A stretch of 64,000 nucleotides of DNA from Stenotrophomonas rhizophila (GTDB lineage Bacteria; Pseudomonadota; Gammaproteobacteria; Xanthomonadales; Xanthomonadaceae). The stretch spans positions 1,547,501 to 1,611,500 of the forward strand of contig NZ_CP016294.1 in the NCBI RefSeq assembly GCF_001704155.1, read 5' to 3'. Positions 16,819 to 27,204 of this stretch are shown piece by piece. The notes below the pieces were generated by a model that was not told the origin of the DNA, searched no databases, and worked only from the letters and a program-made list of their open reading frames with translations. Numbering within the stretch: position 1 is the first letter of the stretch; the number at the start of each line of letters is the position of its first letter. The translations under genes were made by a program, and so were the position numbers.

Positions 16819-18008
16819 GCCGGCGCGTTCCCGCGCGGCTTGCGTGCCAGCAGTTCCGCCACCGCGTCGGCCGCGCGCGCCGACGCGTCCTGGCGCAACT
16901 GCAGGTGCAGCTTTTCGTACGTGTCCTGGATCTCGATGGCGCGTTGCGGCTGATCGAACCACTGCATGATCGCCTCGGCCAGCTTGTCCGGCACGCAGTC
17001 GTGCTGGATCAGCTCCGGCGCCAGGTCCTTGCCAGCCAGGATGTTCGGCAGCGCGAAGCGGTCCACCTTGATCAGGCCGAGCGCCTTCACGATCCGGTAG
17101 GTCAGCTCCGCCACGCGGTAACCCACCACCATCGGCCGCTTCACCAGCATCGTTTCCAGCGTGGCCGTGCCCGAGGCGAGTACCACTACGTCGGCGGCGA
17201 TCATCGCCGTGCGCGCCTGGCCGTCCAGCAGGTGCGAGTAGGCCACCGGCAGCGCCGAGCGCGACAGCTGCTCCTGGATCAGTGCACGGCAGGCCGGGTT
17301 GGCTGCCGGCACCACCACGTGCAGGCCCGGAATGCGTTCGGACACCTGCCAGGCCGCTTCGAAGAACGCGCCGCCCAGCTTGCTGATCTCGCCCAGCCGG
17401 CTGCCCGGCAGCACAGCCAGCACCTTGGCGTTGACCGGCAGGCCCAAGGCCACGCGGGCCGCTTCGCGGTCGCTGTGCAGCGGGATGTCATCGGCCATCG
17501 GGTGGCCGACGAAGCGCGCGTCGATGCCATGGCGGGCGTAGATGGGCGGTTCCATCGGGAACAGGCACAGCACCAGGTCGGCGCTGGCACCGATCTTCTC
17601 CGCACGCTTCTCGCGCCACGCCCAGACCGACGGGCTGACGTAGTGCACCGTGGTGATGCCGCGCTCTTTCAGCCAGCGCTCCACGCCCAGGTTGAAGTCC
17701 GGGGCGTCGATGCCGATGAACACATCCGGCTGCCACTCCAGCACCCGCGCACGGAACTCACTGCGCAGCTTCAGCAGGCGCGGCAGGTGGCGCAGGATTT
17801 CGGTCAGGCCCATCACCGCCAGCTCGCTGGCATCGAACCAGGTCAGGCAGCCGGCGCTGCGCATCGCATCGCCGCCAATCCCGGCGAACTCGGCGTCCGG
17901 GAACCGCTGCTGCAGTTCGCGCACCAGGCCGGCGCCAAGCAGGTCGCCGGAGGCTTCACCGGCAACCAGCGCAATCCGCAGCGGTCGCGAAGAGCCGGGC
18001 GCCGTCAT
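16815..18008 (-). CDS. lpxB: lipid-A-disaccharide synthase
   Basis: A 397-residue GT-B glycosyltransferase that joins UDP-2,3-diacylglucosamine and lipid X to form the lipid A disaccharide at the inner membrane face. [18 protein letters not shown] (about residues 10-27) is the LpxB N-terminal signature, and [12 protein letters not shown] with [13 protein letters not shown] are the nucleotide-sugar region. The length is close to E. coli LpxB (382). Start ATG 18008 overlaps the lpxA stop by four bases; upstream extension of the frame is discounted because it lies over lpxA. Confidence 0.96.
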   Translation of the reverse strand: MTAPGSSRPLRIALVAGEASGDLLGAGLVRELQQRFPDAEFAGIGGDAMRSAGCLTWFDASELAVMGLTEILRHLPRLLKLRSEFRARVLEWQPDVFIGIDAPDFNLGVERWLKERGITTVHYVSPSVWAWREKRAEKIGASADLVLCLFPMEPPIYARHGIDARFVGHPMADDIPLHSDREAARVALGLPVNAKVLAVLPGSRLGEISKLGGAFFEAAWQVSERIPGLHVVVPAANPACRALIQEQLSRSALPVAYSHLLDGQARTAMIAADVVVLASGTATLETMLVKRPMVVGYRVAELTYRIVKALGLIKVDRFALPNILAGKDLAPELIQHDCVPDKLAEAIMQWFDQPQRAIEIQDTYEKLHLQLRQDASARAADAVAELLARKPRGNAPA

Positions 18009-18790
18009 CGCAGCAGGGGCCTCTCGGCGTGCTCGATGAAGTCCAGCATGTCCTTGACGTCGGCGCTGTGCGCGGCCTGTTCGGCCAGCTGCACCTTGGC
18101 TTCGGCCAGCGGCAGGCCGGCCACGTACAACGTGCGGTAGGCGCGTTTGATGCTGGCGATGCGCTCGGCATCGAAGCCGCGGCGCTTGAGGCCTTCGCTG
18201 TTGATGCCGCGCGGGCGGCCCAGCGAATCGCTGCCGACCATGGTGAACGGTGGCACGTCGCCATTGGTCAGTGCACCCATGCCCAGGAAGGCGTGCGCAC
18301 CGATCCGGCAGAACTGGTGGGCCCCGGCGAAACCGCTGATGATCACGTAGTCGCCCACGGTCACGTGGCCGGCCAGGGTGGTGTTGTTGGAGAACACGCA
18401 CTGGTTGCCGACGTGGCAGTCGTGCGCCACGTGCGTGTAGGCCAGCATCCAGTTGCCGTTGCCGATGGTGGTGACGCCACCGCCGCCGCCGGTACCGCGG
18501 TTGAGGGTGACGAACTCGCGGAACACGTTGTCATCGCCGATCACCAGTTCGGTGCGCTCGCCGGCGTACTTCTTGTCCTGCGGTTCGCCGCCCACGGCAA
18601 CGTGGCCGATGAAACGGTTGTTGCGGCCGATCCGGGTCGGGCCGTGGATCGAGCAGTGCGGGCCGACTTCGGTGCCTTCGCCGATCTCGACATCGGCACC
18701 GATCAGGCAGAACGCACCGATACGTACATCCGCCGCCAGTTTCGCCGACGGGTCGATGACCGCGGTGGGGTGGATGAGCGGCCCGTTCAT
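18005..18790 (-). CDS. lpxA: UDP-N-acetylglucosamine O-acyltransferase
   Basis: A 261-residue left-handed beta-helix acyltransferase, the first step of lipid A synthesis. Hexapeptide repeats (I/L/V-G-x4) run from residue 3 to about 190, with [20 protein letters not shown] carrying the catalytic His (E. coli His125 equivalent) in [11 protein letters not shown]. The C-terminal helical domain ([18 protein letters not shown]-like) completes the family length of about 262. It overlaps fabZ upstream and lpxB downstream by ATGA, so the four lpx/fab genes are coupled. Confidence 0.97.
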   Translation of the reverse strand: MNGPLIHPTAVIDPSAKLAADVRIGAFCLIGADVEIGEGTEVGPHCSIHGPTRIGRNNRFIGHVAVGGEPQDKKYAGERTELVIGDDNVFREFVTLNRGTGGGGGVTTIGNGNWMLAYTHVAHDCHVGNQCVFSNNTTLAGHVTVGDYVIISGFAGAHQFCRIGAHAFLGMGALTNGDVPPFTMVGSDSLGRPRGINSEGLKRRGFDAERIASIKRAYRTLYVAGLPLAEAKVQLAEQAAHSADVKDMLDFIEHAERPLLR

Positions 18791-19242
18791 TCGCGGGTGC
18801 CGGCGCAGAGTACTTCGGCGCAGGCGACGATCTCGCCGTCGACCTTGGCCACGCAGTCGTACACCGCCATGTTGCGGATCACGCGCTTGATCTCGACATG
18901 CATTTCCAGCACGTCGCCCGGCACCACCTGCTTGCTGAAGCGGGCCTTGTCCACCTTGACCATGTAGAACAGCTTGGACTGCGCGTCGCGGCCCAGGGTG
19001 AGCTGGGTCAGCACGCCGCCGGCCTGGGCCATGGCTTCGATGATCAGCACGCCGGGCATGATCGGCTGGCTGGGGAAGTGGCCCTGGAAGAACGGTTCGT
19101 TGATGCTGACGTTCTTGGTGGCAACGATGGTGCGCTTCTCGTAATCGATCGCGACGACCTTGTCGACCAGCAGGAAGGGATAACGGTGCGGGATCAACGC
19201 CTGGATCTGGGTGATGTCCGGCAGCTTCTGTTCGTGGCTCAT
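18787..19242 (-). CDS. fabZ: 3-hydroxyacyl-ACP dehydratase FabZ
   Basis: A 151-residue hot-dog fold dehydratase of type II fatty acid synthesis. [13 protein letters not shown] is followed by [23 protein letters not shown], with the catalytic His in GHFP and Glu in IEAMAQ. Start 19242 ([10 protein letters not shown]) is four bases into the lpxD stop (ATGA). Its place between lpxD and lpxA balances the 3-hydroxyacyl-ACP pool between phospholipid and lipid A synthesis, as in other gammaproteobacteria. Confidence 0.97.
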   Translation of the reverse strand: MSHEQKLPDITQIQALIPHRYPFLLVDKVVAIDYEKRTIVATKNVSINEPFFQGHFPSQPIMPGVLIIEAMAQAGGVLTQLTLGRDAQSKLFYMVKVDKARFSKQVVPGDVLEMHVEIKRVIRNMAVYDCVAKVDGEIVACAEVLCAGTRE

Positions 19243-20261
19243 TCCTTCTCCTTGCTCACAGACAGGATGCGACGGGCCAGTGCATCGAGCTGCTTGAAGC
19301 GCGCGGCGTTCTTGCGCCACGTGCGGTTGTCGGTCAACGGGGTCCCGGACGAGTATTCGCCCGGTTCGGTAATGGAGTTGCGCACCACGGACTTGCCGGT
19401 GATCACCACCTTGTCGCAGATCTCGAGGTGGCCGACGACGCCGACGGCGCCGCCGAGCAGGCAGTAACGGCCGATCTTGGCGCTGCCGGCAATGCCGGTG
19501 CAGCCGGCGATGGCCGAGTGGGCGCCGATCTGGACGTTGTGGGCGATCTGGACGAGGTTGTCCAGGCGCACGTCGTTGTCGAGCACGGTATCTTCGAGGG
19601 CGCCGCGGTCGACGCAGGTATTGGCGCCGATCTCGCAGTCGTCGCCGATGCGCACGCCACCCAGCTGGGGCACTTTGATCCAGCTGCCGGCGTCCATCGC
19701 CAGGCCGAAGCCATCGGCGCCGAGCACGGCACCGGGATGGATGCGCACGCGCTTGCCGATGCGGACGCGGGTGACCAGGGTGACGCGGGCGATCAGTTCG
19801 CAGCCGCTGTCCAGGCTGCAGTCTTCGCCGATGATGCTGCCGGCGCCGATGATGCAGTTCTCGCCGATCACGCTGCGCGCGCCGATGGTGACGAACGGGC
19901 CGATGTGGGCGCTGGCGGCGACCTGGGCCTCGGGATCGATGACGGCGCTGGGGTGGATGCCCGGCGGCCGGGTCGGGGCGATGTCGAACAGCGCGCCGAT
20001 CTTGGCGAAGGTGGTGTAGGGATCCTTGGCGATCAGCGCGGTACCGGGCGCGGCTTCGGCGTCGTCGGCGCGCAGCACCACGATCCCGGCCTGGCTGTCG
20101 GCCAGCTGGGCGCGGTAGCGCGGGTTGGCCAGGAAGGTCAGCTGGCCAGGGCCGGCATGGGCGAGCGTGGCCACGCCACGGATGGCGGTGCTGCCATCAC
20201 CATGGACCTGCAGGCCAAACTGCTCGGCGAGTTGCTGGGCGGTATAGGTAGGAGTGTTCAC
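19239..20261 (-). CDS. lpxD: UDP-3-O-(3-hydroxyacyl)glucosamine N-acyltransferase
   Basis: A 340-residue lipid A enzyme acting after LpxA/LpxC. The N-terminal UDP-binding domain (residues about 5-100) ends in [14 protein letters not shown], and hexapeptide repeats of the beta-helix follow to about residue 310, including [20 protein letters not shown] with the catalytic His. The length equals E. coli LpxD (341). Upstream, the chaperone gene skp that usually sits between bamA and lpxD is absent; a 323-base gap with a large palindrome is found instead. Confidence 0.97.
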   Translation of the reverse strand: MNTPTYTAQQLAEQFGLQVHGDGSTAIRGVATLAHAGPGQLTFLANPRYRAQLADSQAGIVVLRADDAEAAPGTALIAKDPYTTFAKIGALFDIAPTRPPGIHPSAVIDPEAQVAASAHIGPFVTIGARSVIGENCIIGAGSIIGEDCSLDSGCELIARVTLVTRVRIGKRVRIHPGAVLGADGFGLAMDAGSWIKVPQLGGVRIGDDCEIGANTCVDRGALEDTVLDNDVRLDNLVQIAHNVQIGAHSAIAGCTGIAGSAKIGRYCLLGGAVGVVGHLEICDKVVITGKSVVRNSITEPGEYSSGTPLTDNRTWRKNAARFKQLDALARRILSVSKEKE

Positions 20262-20314
20262 GCCGGGAGTTTACCGTGTGGCGTGACTTCGGTCATGTTC
20301 GGGGGTGTTCATGG

Positions 20315-20500
20315 GGCTGCGCCTGATGGCGGTTGGATTCAGGCGAACAGCCTGAGGGTTGCCGGGTTCGCGCGCAGGGCCGGCGGGTGCGGGGGTACGG
20401 GGGGCGCCGTGAACCCATCCCTGGGGGCTCTTACCAAACATCCATGTTTGGTAAAGCCCCCGTACCCCCGCACCCGCCGGCCCTCTGACGGTGTGTCGGT
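20315..20500 (+). repeat. large palindromic element, copy B
   Basis: Outer arms 20377-20403 and 20457-20483 are a perfect 27-base inverted repeat (GGGTGCGGGGGTACGGGGG core). The inner hairpin is a perfect 11-base stem, TTACCAAACAT-CC-ATGTTTGGTAA, at 20431-20454. The segment between is GCGCCGTGAACCCATCCCTGG then GGGCTC. Sequence shared with copy D extends past the arms: GGCTGCGCC at 20315, GCGAACAGCC near 20345 and GACGGTGTGT near 20487. This element and the bamA terminator fill the 323 bases between lpxD and bamA. Confidence 0.85.
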
Positions 20501-20535
20501 TGCCAAGGGTGATCAAAAGCGGGCCAGTCCCCACA

Positions 20536-20566
20536 AACAAAAACGCCGGGCAATGCCCGGCGTTTC
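20536..20566 (-). terminator. Rho-independent terminator after bamA
   Basis: AACGCCGGGC (20542-20551) pairs perfectly with GCCCGGCGTT (20555-20564), with a T-rich run on the minus strand (ACAAACAAAAA on the plus strand). It follows bamA, so lpxD-rnhB probably depends on a separate promoter or on read-through. Confidence 0.8.
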
Positions 20567-20584
20567 TGCTGATGCGTCCAGCGC

Positions 20585-22951
20585 TTAGAACTGACCACCG
20601 AACGTGAACTGCAGGCGTTCGATTTCGTCGCCGTCTTCCTTCTTTAGCGGGAAGGCGTAGCTGATCGAGATCGGGCCGACCGGGGCGCGCCACAGCAGGG
20701 CGACACCGGCCGAGGCACGCAGTTCGTTGGCCTTGAAGTTGTCCACGCCGTTGTACACGTTGCCGACGTCGAAGAACGCCGAGACGCGGGCCGACGGGCT
20801 GTCGAACAGGCGCGGGAAGTAGGCTTCGACCGAACCCACGGTTTTCAGCGAACCACCCAGCGGCTGGCCACGGTTGTACGAAGCGGTCGGCTCCGAGCGC
20901 GGGCCAAGGGTGTTGTCTTCGAAACCGCGCACCGAGTTGGTACCGCCGGCGTAGAAGTTTTCGAAGAACGGCAGGCCCGAAGCGGTCACGGTGCGGGTGG
21001 TGCCATCCGGGTTGGTGATCACGCGGGTGACATCGTTGCCGTAGGAGTCGCCGTAGCCGACCTCGGCGCGGGTATTGATGACCAGCGACGGGATGATCGG
21101 CCAGTACTTGGAGACCTGGTAGTTCAGCTTGTAGTACTCGACCGTCGAACCCGGCAGGGTCGTTTCCAGGCCCACGCGCTGGTACATGCCGCGGGTGGGC
21201 ATGAAGTAATCGTTGCGGGTGTCGCGCGCCCAGCCCAGCTCCGTGCGCCAGGAGTGGAACGTGCGCTGGCCGATGGCATCGATGTAATCGATGATCGCCT
21301 GCGGCGTTGCACCCTGGTAGGTGGTGATCTGGTTGCTGTCGATGCCCACCATCAGCGAGACGGTGTCGTTCTCGGTGATCGGCACGCCGAACACCACCTG
21401 CGCCGCACCGTTGGTGCTGTTGTACTGCGCGGTGTTGAAGTCGGAGTAATCCAGCTCGCGCCAGGACAGGTTGTAGCCCAGCGACACGCCGTCGTCGGTG
21501 AAGTACGGGTTGGTGTAGGAGAAGCCGTAACGCTGCAGGTAGCTGCTGCGCGACGCTTCGACCGACACGCGGTTGCCGCCGCCCAGGAAGTTGTTCTGCG
21601 ACAGCTGCACCGAGGTGGTCATGCCGTAGGACTGCGAATAGCCCAGGCCGAACACGAAGCTGCCCGAGGTGGTTTCCTTGACGTTGTAGACCACGTCGAC
21701 CTGGTCGTTGCTGCCGGTGACCGGCGGCGTTTCGACATCCACCGATTCGAAGTAGCCCAGGCGCTGCAGGCGGATCTTGGAACGGTCGATCGCGGCCTGC
21801 GAGTACCAGCTGTTCTCGAACTGGCGCATTTCACGACGCAGCACTTCATCGGAGGTGCGGGTGTTGCCCTTGAACACGATGCGGCGCACGCCCACGCGGG
21901 GGCCCGGCACGACCTGCATGTTGATCGCCACGGTGCGTTCGGCGCGGTTGCTGGTCGGGATCGGGTTCACCTTGGCGAACGCGTAACCGATGTTGGACAG
22001 CGAATTGGTGATGGCGTCCGAGCTGAATTCCAGCAGGGCGCGCGAGAACGTATCGCCGGACTTCTGGATCAGCATGCGCTCCACGTCTTCCTGCGGAAGG
22101 ATGGTGTCGCCGGTGACCTTGATCTCGGAGATCTTGTACTGCTCACCTTCGGTCACGCCGGCGGTGATGAACATGTCGCGCTTGTCGGGGCTGATCGAGA
22201 CCTGGGTGGAATCGATGCTGAAGTCCACGTAACCGCGGTCCAGGTACCAGGCATTGAGCTTTTCCAGGTCGCCGGACAGCTTTTCCTTGGAGTACTGGTC
22301 GTCGCGGCGGTACCACGACGCCCAGTTGTGCTCCTTGGATTCCCAGGTTTCCAGGATGTCCTTGGACTCGAACTTTTCGGTGCCGACCAGGTTCACGTGC
22401 TGGATCTTGGCGGCCTTGCCTTCCTTGATCGCAATGGTGATGTCCACGCGGTTGCGGTCAAGCGGGCTGACGGTCGGGGTGATCTCGACGTTGTATTTGC
22501 CACGGTCGTTGTACTGGCGGCGCAGTTCCTGGGTCACCCGGTCCAGGCTCAGGCGATCGAAGGTGCCGCCTTCGCTCAGGCCGATGTCGCTCAGGCCCTT
22601 GAGCAGCTGGTCGCTCTTGATGTCCTTGTTGCCGGTGACGGTCAGCTTGTTGATCGCCGGGCGTTCCTTGACCGTGACCACCAGGATGTCGCCCTGCCGC
22701 TCAAGCTGGACGTCCTCGAAGAAGCCGGTCTTGTACAGGGCACGGATCGACTCGCCGACCTTGTTGTCGGTCAGGGTCTCGCCACGTTCCACCGGCAGGT
22801 AGGTGAACACGGTACCGGAGGTGATGCGCTGCAGACCATCGACACGGATGTCGCTGACGGTGAAGGGCTCGGCTGCCTGGGCCAGGGCGGGCGCGCCGAA
22901 ACCGGCGGCGAGTGCGAGGGCAAGCAGGCGGCGATTGGGGAGTCGCGTCAT
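20585..22951 (-). CDS. bamA: outer membrane protein assembly factor BamA
   Basis: A 788-residue Omp85 protein. A signal peptide (residues 1-26, cleaved near ALAQA) precedes five POTRA repeats (about 27-425), including GFFEDVQLERQGDILVVTVKERP in POTRA1 and ETPPVTGSNDQVDVVYNVKET in POTRA5, then a 16-strand barrel with the loop-6 motif VRGF (GTNSVRGFEDNTLGPR) and a terminal phenylalanine (FTFGGQF). BamA inserts beta-barrel proteins into the outer membrane. The start at 22951 gives the signal peptide. It lies downstream of rseP, as in most gammaproteobacteria. Confidence 0.98.
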   Translation of the reverse strand: MTRLPNRRLLALALAAGFGAPALAQAAEPFTVSDIRVDGLQRITSGTVFTYLPVERGETLTDNKVGESIRALYKTGFFEDVQLERQGDILVVTVKERPAINKLTVTGNKDIKSDQLLKGLSDIGLSEGGTFDRLSLDRVTQELRRQYNDRGKYNVEITPTVSPLDRNRVDITIAIKEGKAAKIQHVNLVGTEKFESKDILETWESKEHNWASWYRRDDQYSKEKLSGDLEKLNAWYLDRGYVDFSIDSTQVSISPDKRDMFITAGVTEGEQYKISEIKVTGDTILPQEDVERMLIQKSGDTFSRALLEFSSDAITNSLSNIGYAFAKVNPIPTSNRAERTVAINMQVVPGPRVGVRRIVFKGNTRTSDEVLRREMRQFENSWYSQAAIDRSKIRLQRLGYFESVDVETPPVTGSNDQVDVVYNVKETTSGSFVFGLGYSQSYGMTTSVQLSQNNFLGGGNRVSVEASRSSYLQRYGFSYTNPYFTDDGVSLGYNLSWRELDYSDFNTAQYNSTNGAAQVVFGVPITENDTVSLMVGIDSNQITTYQGATPQAIIDYIDAIGQRTFHSWRTELGWARDTRNDYFMPTRGMYQRVGLETTLPGSTVEYYKLNYQVSKYWPIIPSLVINTRAEVGYGDSYGNDVTRVITNPDGTTRTVTASGLPFFENFYAGGTNSVRGFEDNTLGPRSEPTASYNRGQPLGGSLKTVGSVEAYFPRLFDSPSARVSAFFDVGNVYNGVDNFKANELRASAGVALLWRAPVGPISISYAFPLKKEDGDEIERLQFTFGGQF

Positions 22952-23024
22952 GTCACGTCCGGTTGGAGTCGAATACGATGTTGCGGGATGCCGGCGCATA
23001 AGACGACGACAAAAGGGTAAAAGT

Positions 23025-24383
23025 TCATCGCGGGAACAGACCGAGGATGTCGTTGTAGAACGCCAGTCCCATCAGTCCGGCCAGCATGGCCAGGCCGATG
23101 TACTGGCCGGCCGCCATGGCACGCTCGCTGAGCGGGCTGCCCTTGACCAACTCGATAAGGTAATACAGCAGGTGCCCGCCGTCCAAGATGGGGATGGGCA
23201 ACAGGTTGATGATGCACAGGCTGAGCGAGAGTACGGCCAGGAACCAGAGGAACCAATCAAGGCCGCGCTGGGCGGTCTGGTTGGCTACCCGGGCGATGGT
23301 GACCGGGCCGGAAACGTTCTGCAGCGAGGCATTGCCGGTCACGATGCGGCGCATCATGCCGAGCGAATCGCCCGCCGCGCGCGCGGTTTCGCGCAGCGCC
23401 GCCGGGATGGCCGCCAGCGGGCCGTACTGCAGGGTGGTGTCATAGGCCGGCGCGCTGGCCTGCGGGAAGCCGATGCCGATCTGCCACGTGGGCTGGCCGC
23501 GGCCGTCCTTGCCCTGGCGCGGGGTGACTTCCAGCGCCAGCCGGTCGCCGTTGCGCAGCACCTCGATCATGCCCGGGCCGCCGCGCTTGCCCAGCGCGAG
23601 GATGGCCGGGGAGACCTGGTCGGCCGCATCGATGCGCTGGCCATCCACGGCCACCACCAGGTCGCCCGGCAACAGCACGCCCTGGGCGGCGGAATCGGGC
23701 AGCACCTGTTCGACCAATGCCGGCTGCAGGTGGAACTGCCAGGTCAGGCCGGCCAGCGAGGCCACCCAGCGCTCATCGAAGCCGGCCGGCAACTGCGACA
23801 GCGGCAGGGTGCGGGTGCGCACCTGCTCCTGCGCATCGACCACCTCCACCTTCGCATCGTGGCGGTCCATGGCGGCCGTGGTCAGGGCCATGGCGGCCTG
23901 GCCTGCGGTGACCACGCTGCGGTCATCCACGCTCAGCACGCGGTCACCGGCCTGCAGCCCGGCCACCTGGGCCATGCCGGTGGTGCGGCCGATGGTGGCC
24001 GAATAATCCTGCTTGCCCAGTACGAACATGGCCCACAGCAGGGCCACGCACAGCACCAGGTTGGCGATCGGGCCTGCCGCCACGATCGCGATGCGCTGCC
24101 AGACGCTCTTGTGGTTGAAGGCCAGGCCGCGTTCGGCCGGGTGTACCTCGACCTCGCGCTCGTCGAGCATCTTCACATAGCCGCCCAGTGGAATGGCGGC
24201 GATGGCGAATTCGGTACCGTTGCGGTTGCGGCGCATCCACAGCGGTTTGCCGAAGCCGACCGAGAAGCGCAGCACCTTCACGCCACAGCGCCGCGCGACC
24301 CAGTAGTGACCGAACTCATGGAACGTCACCAGCAGGCCAAGGCTGACGATCATCCACCAGACGGAGCCGATGAATTCACCCAT
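23025..24383 (-). CDS. rseP: site-2 protease RseP
   Basis: A 452-residue inner-membrane zinc metalloprotease. HEFGH at residues 22-26 in the first membrane helix and NLLPIPILDGGHLLYY near residue 395 provide the zinc ligands; two PDZ domains lie between (about 115-310). It makes the intramembrane cut in anti-sigma factor RseA that frees sigma E, and clears signal peptides. Its position between dxr and bamA links it with the outer-membrane assembly genes that the stress response serves. Confidence 0.97.
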   Translation of the reverse strand: MGEFIGSVWWMIVSLGLLVTFHEFGHYWVARRCGVKVLRFSVGFGKPLWMRRNRNGTEFAIAAIPLGGYVKMLDEREVEVHPAERGLAFNHKSVWQRIAIVAAGPIANLVLCVALLWAMFVLGKQDYSATIGRTTGMAQVAGLQAGDRVLSVDDRSVVTAGQAAMALTTAAMDRHDAKVEVVDAQEQVRTRTLPLSQLPAGFDERWVASLAGLTWQFHLQPALVEQVLPDSAAQGVLLPGDLVVAVDGQRIDAADQVSPAILALGKRGGPGMIEVLRNGDRLALEVTPRQGKDGRGQPTWQIGIGFPQASAPAYDTTLQYGPLAAIPAALRETARAAGDSLGMMRRIVTGNASLQNVSGPVTIARVANQTAQRGLDWFLWFLAVLSLSLCIINLLPIPILDGGHLLYYLIELVKGSPLSERAMAAGQYIGLAMLAGLMGLAFYNDILGLFPR

Positions 24384-24417
24384 GGTGGACGTCGCGGGAA
24401 AGGAGCGGGAAGGGCAT

Positions 24418-25608
24418 TCAGGCGTGGTCGATGGCGGCTTGGGTGATCTGGCGGGCGTGCTGGTCGGCGGCCAGCAGGCCCTCCAGTGTATCGGCGGACG
24501 CGGAAGGCAGTGTTGAAAGAGCGTTAGCCACCAGCCCTGGAATGGCTAGGAAAGCGATCCGCCCCTGAAGAAACGCTGAAACAGCCACTTCATTGGCCGC
24601 ATTGAGCACCGCCGGGGCAGTGCCGCCGGCGGCCATCGCCTGCCAGGCCAGGCGCAGGCAGGGGAAGGCGTCGGTGTCGGGGGCCTCGAAATCCAGCCGG
24701 CCCTGGCTCAGCAGGTCCAGCCCGCCAACCCCGGATTCGATGCGGTGCGGCCAGCCCAGGCCCACGGCCAGCGTGGTGCGCATGTCCGGCAGGCCCATCT
24801 GGGCCAGGGTGGAGCCGTCGACGAATTCGACCAGCGAATGCACCAGGCTCTGCGGGTGCACCAGCACTTCGATGCGCTCGCCGGGGATGTTGAACAGGTG
24901 GTGGGCCTCGATGACCTCCAGCCCCTTGTTCATCAACGTCGCCGAATCGACCGAGATCTTCGGGCCCATCGACCACTTCGGGTGGGCGACTGCCTGGGCC
25001 GGGGTGACCTCGGCCAGCTCGGCCCGGCTGCGCCCGCGGAAGGGGCCGCCGGAGGCGGTGAGCAGGATCCTGCGCACGCCGGCCTGGTCCAGGCTGGCGT
25101 CGCGCGAACGCAGGCACTGGAAGATGGCGCTGTGTTCGCTGTCGATCGGGATGATCTCGGCCCCGGCGGCGGTGGCGCGCTGCATCAGCAGCTCGCCGGC
25201 CAGGACCAGCGATTCCTTGTTGGCCAGCAGGATGCGCTTGCCAGCGCCTGCGGCGGCCAGGGTCGAGGACAGCCCGGCCGCGCCGACGATGGCGGCGACC
25301 AGGGTGTCGCATGCGTCGCTGGCGGCCAGCTGGTCCAGCGCGGCGGCGCCGGCATGCGCCTGGGTGTCCAGGCCGGCGGCGCGCAGGCCATCGCGCAGAT
25401 CCGCATACAGCGCTTCGCTGGCGATTACCGCATGCGCCGGCCGGTGGAGCGCGCACAGCGCGACCAGCGCCTGCACCTGGGTGCCGGCGGCCAGCACGGT
25501 GGCGCGGTAGCGGTCCGGGTGGCGCGCGATCACGTCCAGCGCGGATGCGCCGATCGAGCCGGTGGCACCGAACACGGCGACCCGGCGGGGGGCGGTAGTG
25601 CTCTGCAT
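24418..25608 (-). CDS. dxr: 1-deoxy-D-xylulose 5-phosphate reductoisomerase
   Basis: A 396-residue enzyme of the MEP isoprenoid pathway converting DXP to MEP with [27 protein letters not shown] is the NADPH-binding loop; [14 protein letters not shown] and [10 protein letters not shown] hold the metal-binding Asp/Glu and substrate Ser residues; [13 protein letters not shown] is the C-terminal signature. Here dxr follows cdsA (two bases apart), whereas in E. coli it lies before uppS. UppS downstream uses isoprenoids made through Dxr, so the grouping is functional. Confidence 0.97.
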   Translation of the reverse strand: MQSTTAPRRVAVFGATGSIGASALDVIARHPDRYRATVLAAGTQVQALVALCALHRPAHAVIASEALYADLRDGLRAAGLDTQAHAGAAALDQLAASDACDTLVAAIVGAAGLSSTLAAAGAGKRILLANKESLVLAGELLMQRATAAGAEIIPIDSEHSAIFQCLRSRDASLDQAGVRRILLTASGGPFRGRSRAELAEVTPAQAVAHPKWSMGPKISVDSATLMNKGLEVIEAHHLFNIPGERIEVLVHPQSLVHSLVEFVDGSTLAQMGLPDMRTTLAVGLGWPHRIESGVGGLDLLSQGRLDFEAPDTDAFPCLRLAWQAMAAGGTAPAVLNAANEVAVSAFLQGRIAFLAIPGLVANALSTLPSASADTLEGLLAADQHARQITQAAIDHA

Positions 25609-25610
25609 GC

Positions 25611-26435
25611 TCAGAATCCGAAGATTTCCTTGCCCAGCGCGAACACCGGCAGCGCGGCCAGCACGCCGTCGATGCGGTCCAGCACGCCGCCGTGGCCCGG
25701 AATGATGTGGCCCGAGTCCTTGGCGCCGGCATGGCGCTTGAGCAGGCTTTCGTACAGGTCGCCAAGTACCGAGGCGAACACGGCGACCACCGTGGTGATG
25801 ACCAGGCCGACCACGTGCCCAGGCGCGACCCCGGCGATCCAGCCGAACACCAGGGCCACCAGCAGGCCGGCCAGCATGCCGCCGCCCAGCCCTTCCCAGG
25901 TCTTGTTGGGGCTGATGCGCGGGGCCAGCTTGGTGCGGCCCAGGGTGCGGCCGGCAAAGTAGGCGCCGGAATCGGCGGCCCAGACCACGGCCAGCGCGGT
26001 CAGCAGCCACAGGTGGCCCTTGTCGCCGCTGGCGTGGATCAGCACCAGCGAGGCCCAGGCGGGCACGATGGCCAGGGTGCCGGCCAGCAGTTTGAGCGAC
26101 CGCGCCGGGCTGCCGGGTTCGGCGCCGAAGGTGAAGAAGCGCAGCCACAGCAGGGCCAGCAGCCACCAGCCGATGCCGACCAGCGCGGCGATCTGGTACA
26201 GCACCAGGGTGCCAGCGTCGGCCCACACGATCAGCACCATCAGCACCAGGTTCAGCACCAGCAGCACGGTGCGGGCCAGTGTGTCGTCCACGTCGGCCAG
26301 CTTCAGCCATTCCCACAGGCCGATCAGGAACACGGCGGCGGCGGCGGCGGCCAGCCACTGGGTGGGCAGCAGCAGGATCGCGGCGATGGCGACCGGCGCC
26401 ATGATCAGCGCGGCGATGACTCGGGTTTTGGTCAT
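25611..26435 (-). CDS. cdsA: phosphatidate cytidylyltransferase
   Basis: A 274-residue inner-membrane enzyme making CDP-diacylglycerol from phosphatidate and CTP, with about eight hydrophobic helices. The C-terminal signature appears as [19 protein letters not shown] (about residues 236-254), whose acidic residues bind metal, with [13 protein letters not shown] upstream. It overlaps uppS by ATGA and precedes dxr by two bases. Confidence 0.96.
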   Translation of the reverse strand: MTKTRVIAALIMAPVAIAAILLLPTQWLAAAAAAVFLIGLWEWLKLADVDDTLARTVLLVLNLVLMVLIVWADAGTLVLYQIAALVGIGWWLLALLWLRFFTFGAEPGSPARSLKLLAGTLAIVPAWASLVLIHASGDKGHLWLLTALAVVWAADSGAYFAGRTLGRTKLAPRISPNKTWEGLGGGMLAGLLVALVFGWIAGVAPGHVVGLVITTVVAVFASVLGDLYESLLKRHAGAKDSGHIIPGHGGVLDRIDGVLAALPVFALGKEIFGF

Positions 26436-27202
26436 GGGGTGGACGTCTCGGTGGCCAGGGCGGCGATCTGGGCGCTGGTCAGGCCGAAGCGGCGTTCACG
26501 TGCAGCGTAGGCGTCGAGCGCCTGCTGCAGGATGGCGGCGTCGAACTCGGGCCACAGCACCTCGGTGAACCACAGTTCGGTATAGGCCAGCTGCCACAGC
26601 AGGAAATTGCTGACGCGGGTGTCGCCACCGGTGCGGATGAACAGATCCGGGGGCGGCAGGTCGGCCAGGGCGACGCGGCTGCCCAGCAGCGCTTCGTCGA
26701 TCTGTTCGGGCAGCAGGCGCCCGGCCGCGACCTCGGCGGCCAGTTCGCGTGCGGCCCTGGCGATGTCCTGGCGGCCACCGTAGCTGGCGGCGATGCTCAG
26801 GGTCATGGCGGTATTGCCGGCGGTACGTTGCTCGGCCAGCTGCATGCGGCTGACCAGCCCGGCACCGAAGCGTTCACGCTCGCCGATGAAGCGCACGCGC
26901 ACGCCGCGGCGGTGGAGTTCATCCACCTCGCGGTCCAGTGCATTGAGGAACAGCTTCATCAGTGCGTCGACTTCATCGCTCGGCCGGCCCCAGTTTTCGC
27001 TGGAGAAGGCGAACAGCGTGAGCGCGGCAATGCCACGCTCCAGGCAGAAATCGATGGTGCGGTTGACCGCGCGCGCGCCGGCACGATGGCCGATCACGCG
27101 CGGACGACGGCGCTTCTGCGCCCAGCGTCCGTTGCCATCCATGATGATGGCAACGTGGCGGGGCACGGCGGCGGTGGAGCTGCTGGTCGGGGCCTGGGTC
27201 AT
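26432..27202 (-). CDS. uppS: undecaprenyl diphosphate synthase
   Basis: A 256-residue cis-prenyltransferase that makes the C55 carrier lipid for peptidoglycan and O-antigen. [24 protein letters not shown] (about residues 16-39) includes the catalytic Asp; [11 protein letters not shown] and [19 protein letters not shown] are conserved blocks IV-V. The length agrees with the E. coli enzyme (253). It is separated from frr by two bases and overlaps cdsA by four. Confidence 0.97.
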   Translation of the reverse strand: MTQAPTSSSTAAVPRHVAIIMDGNGRWAQKRRRPRVIGHRAGARAVNRTIDFCLERGIAALTLFAFSSENWGRPSDEVDALMKLFLNALDREVDELHRRGVRVRFIGERERFGAGLVSRMQLAEQRTAGNTAMTLSIAASYGGRQDIARAARELAAEVAAGRLLPEQIDEALLGSRVALADLPPPDLFIRTGGDTRVSNFLLWQLAYTELWFTEVLWPEFDAAILQQALDAYAARERRFGLTSAQIAALATETSTP

Positions 27203-27204
27203 GC

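Noticed and set aside
15580-16953. Open frame with a KPKPKPK tract through the rnhB-dnaE gap
   Set aside because: The frame runs through palindromic repeats and then antisense to rnhB. The Lys-Pro tract is simply the GCCAAA hexamer repeat read in one frame.
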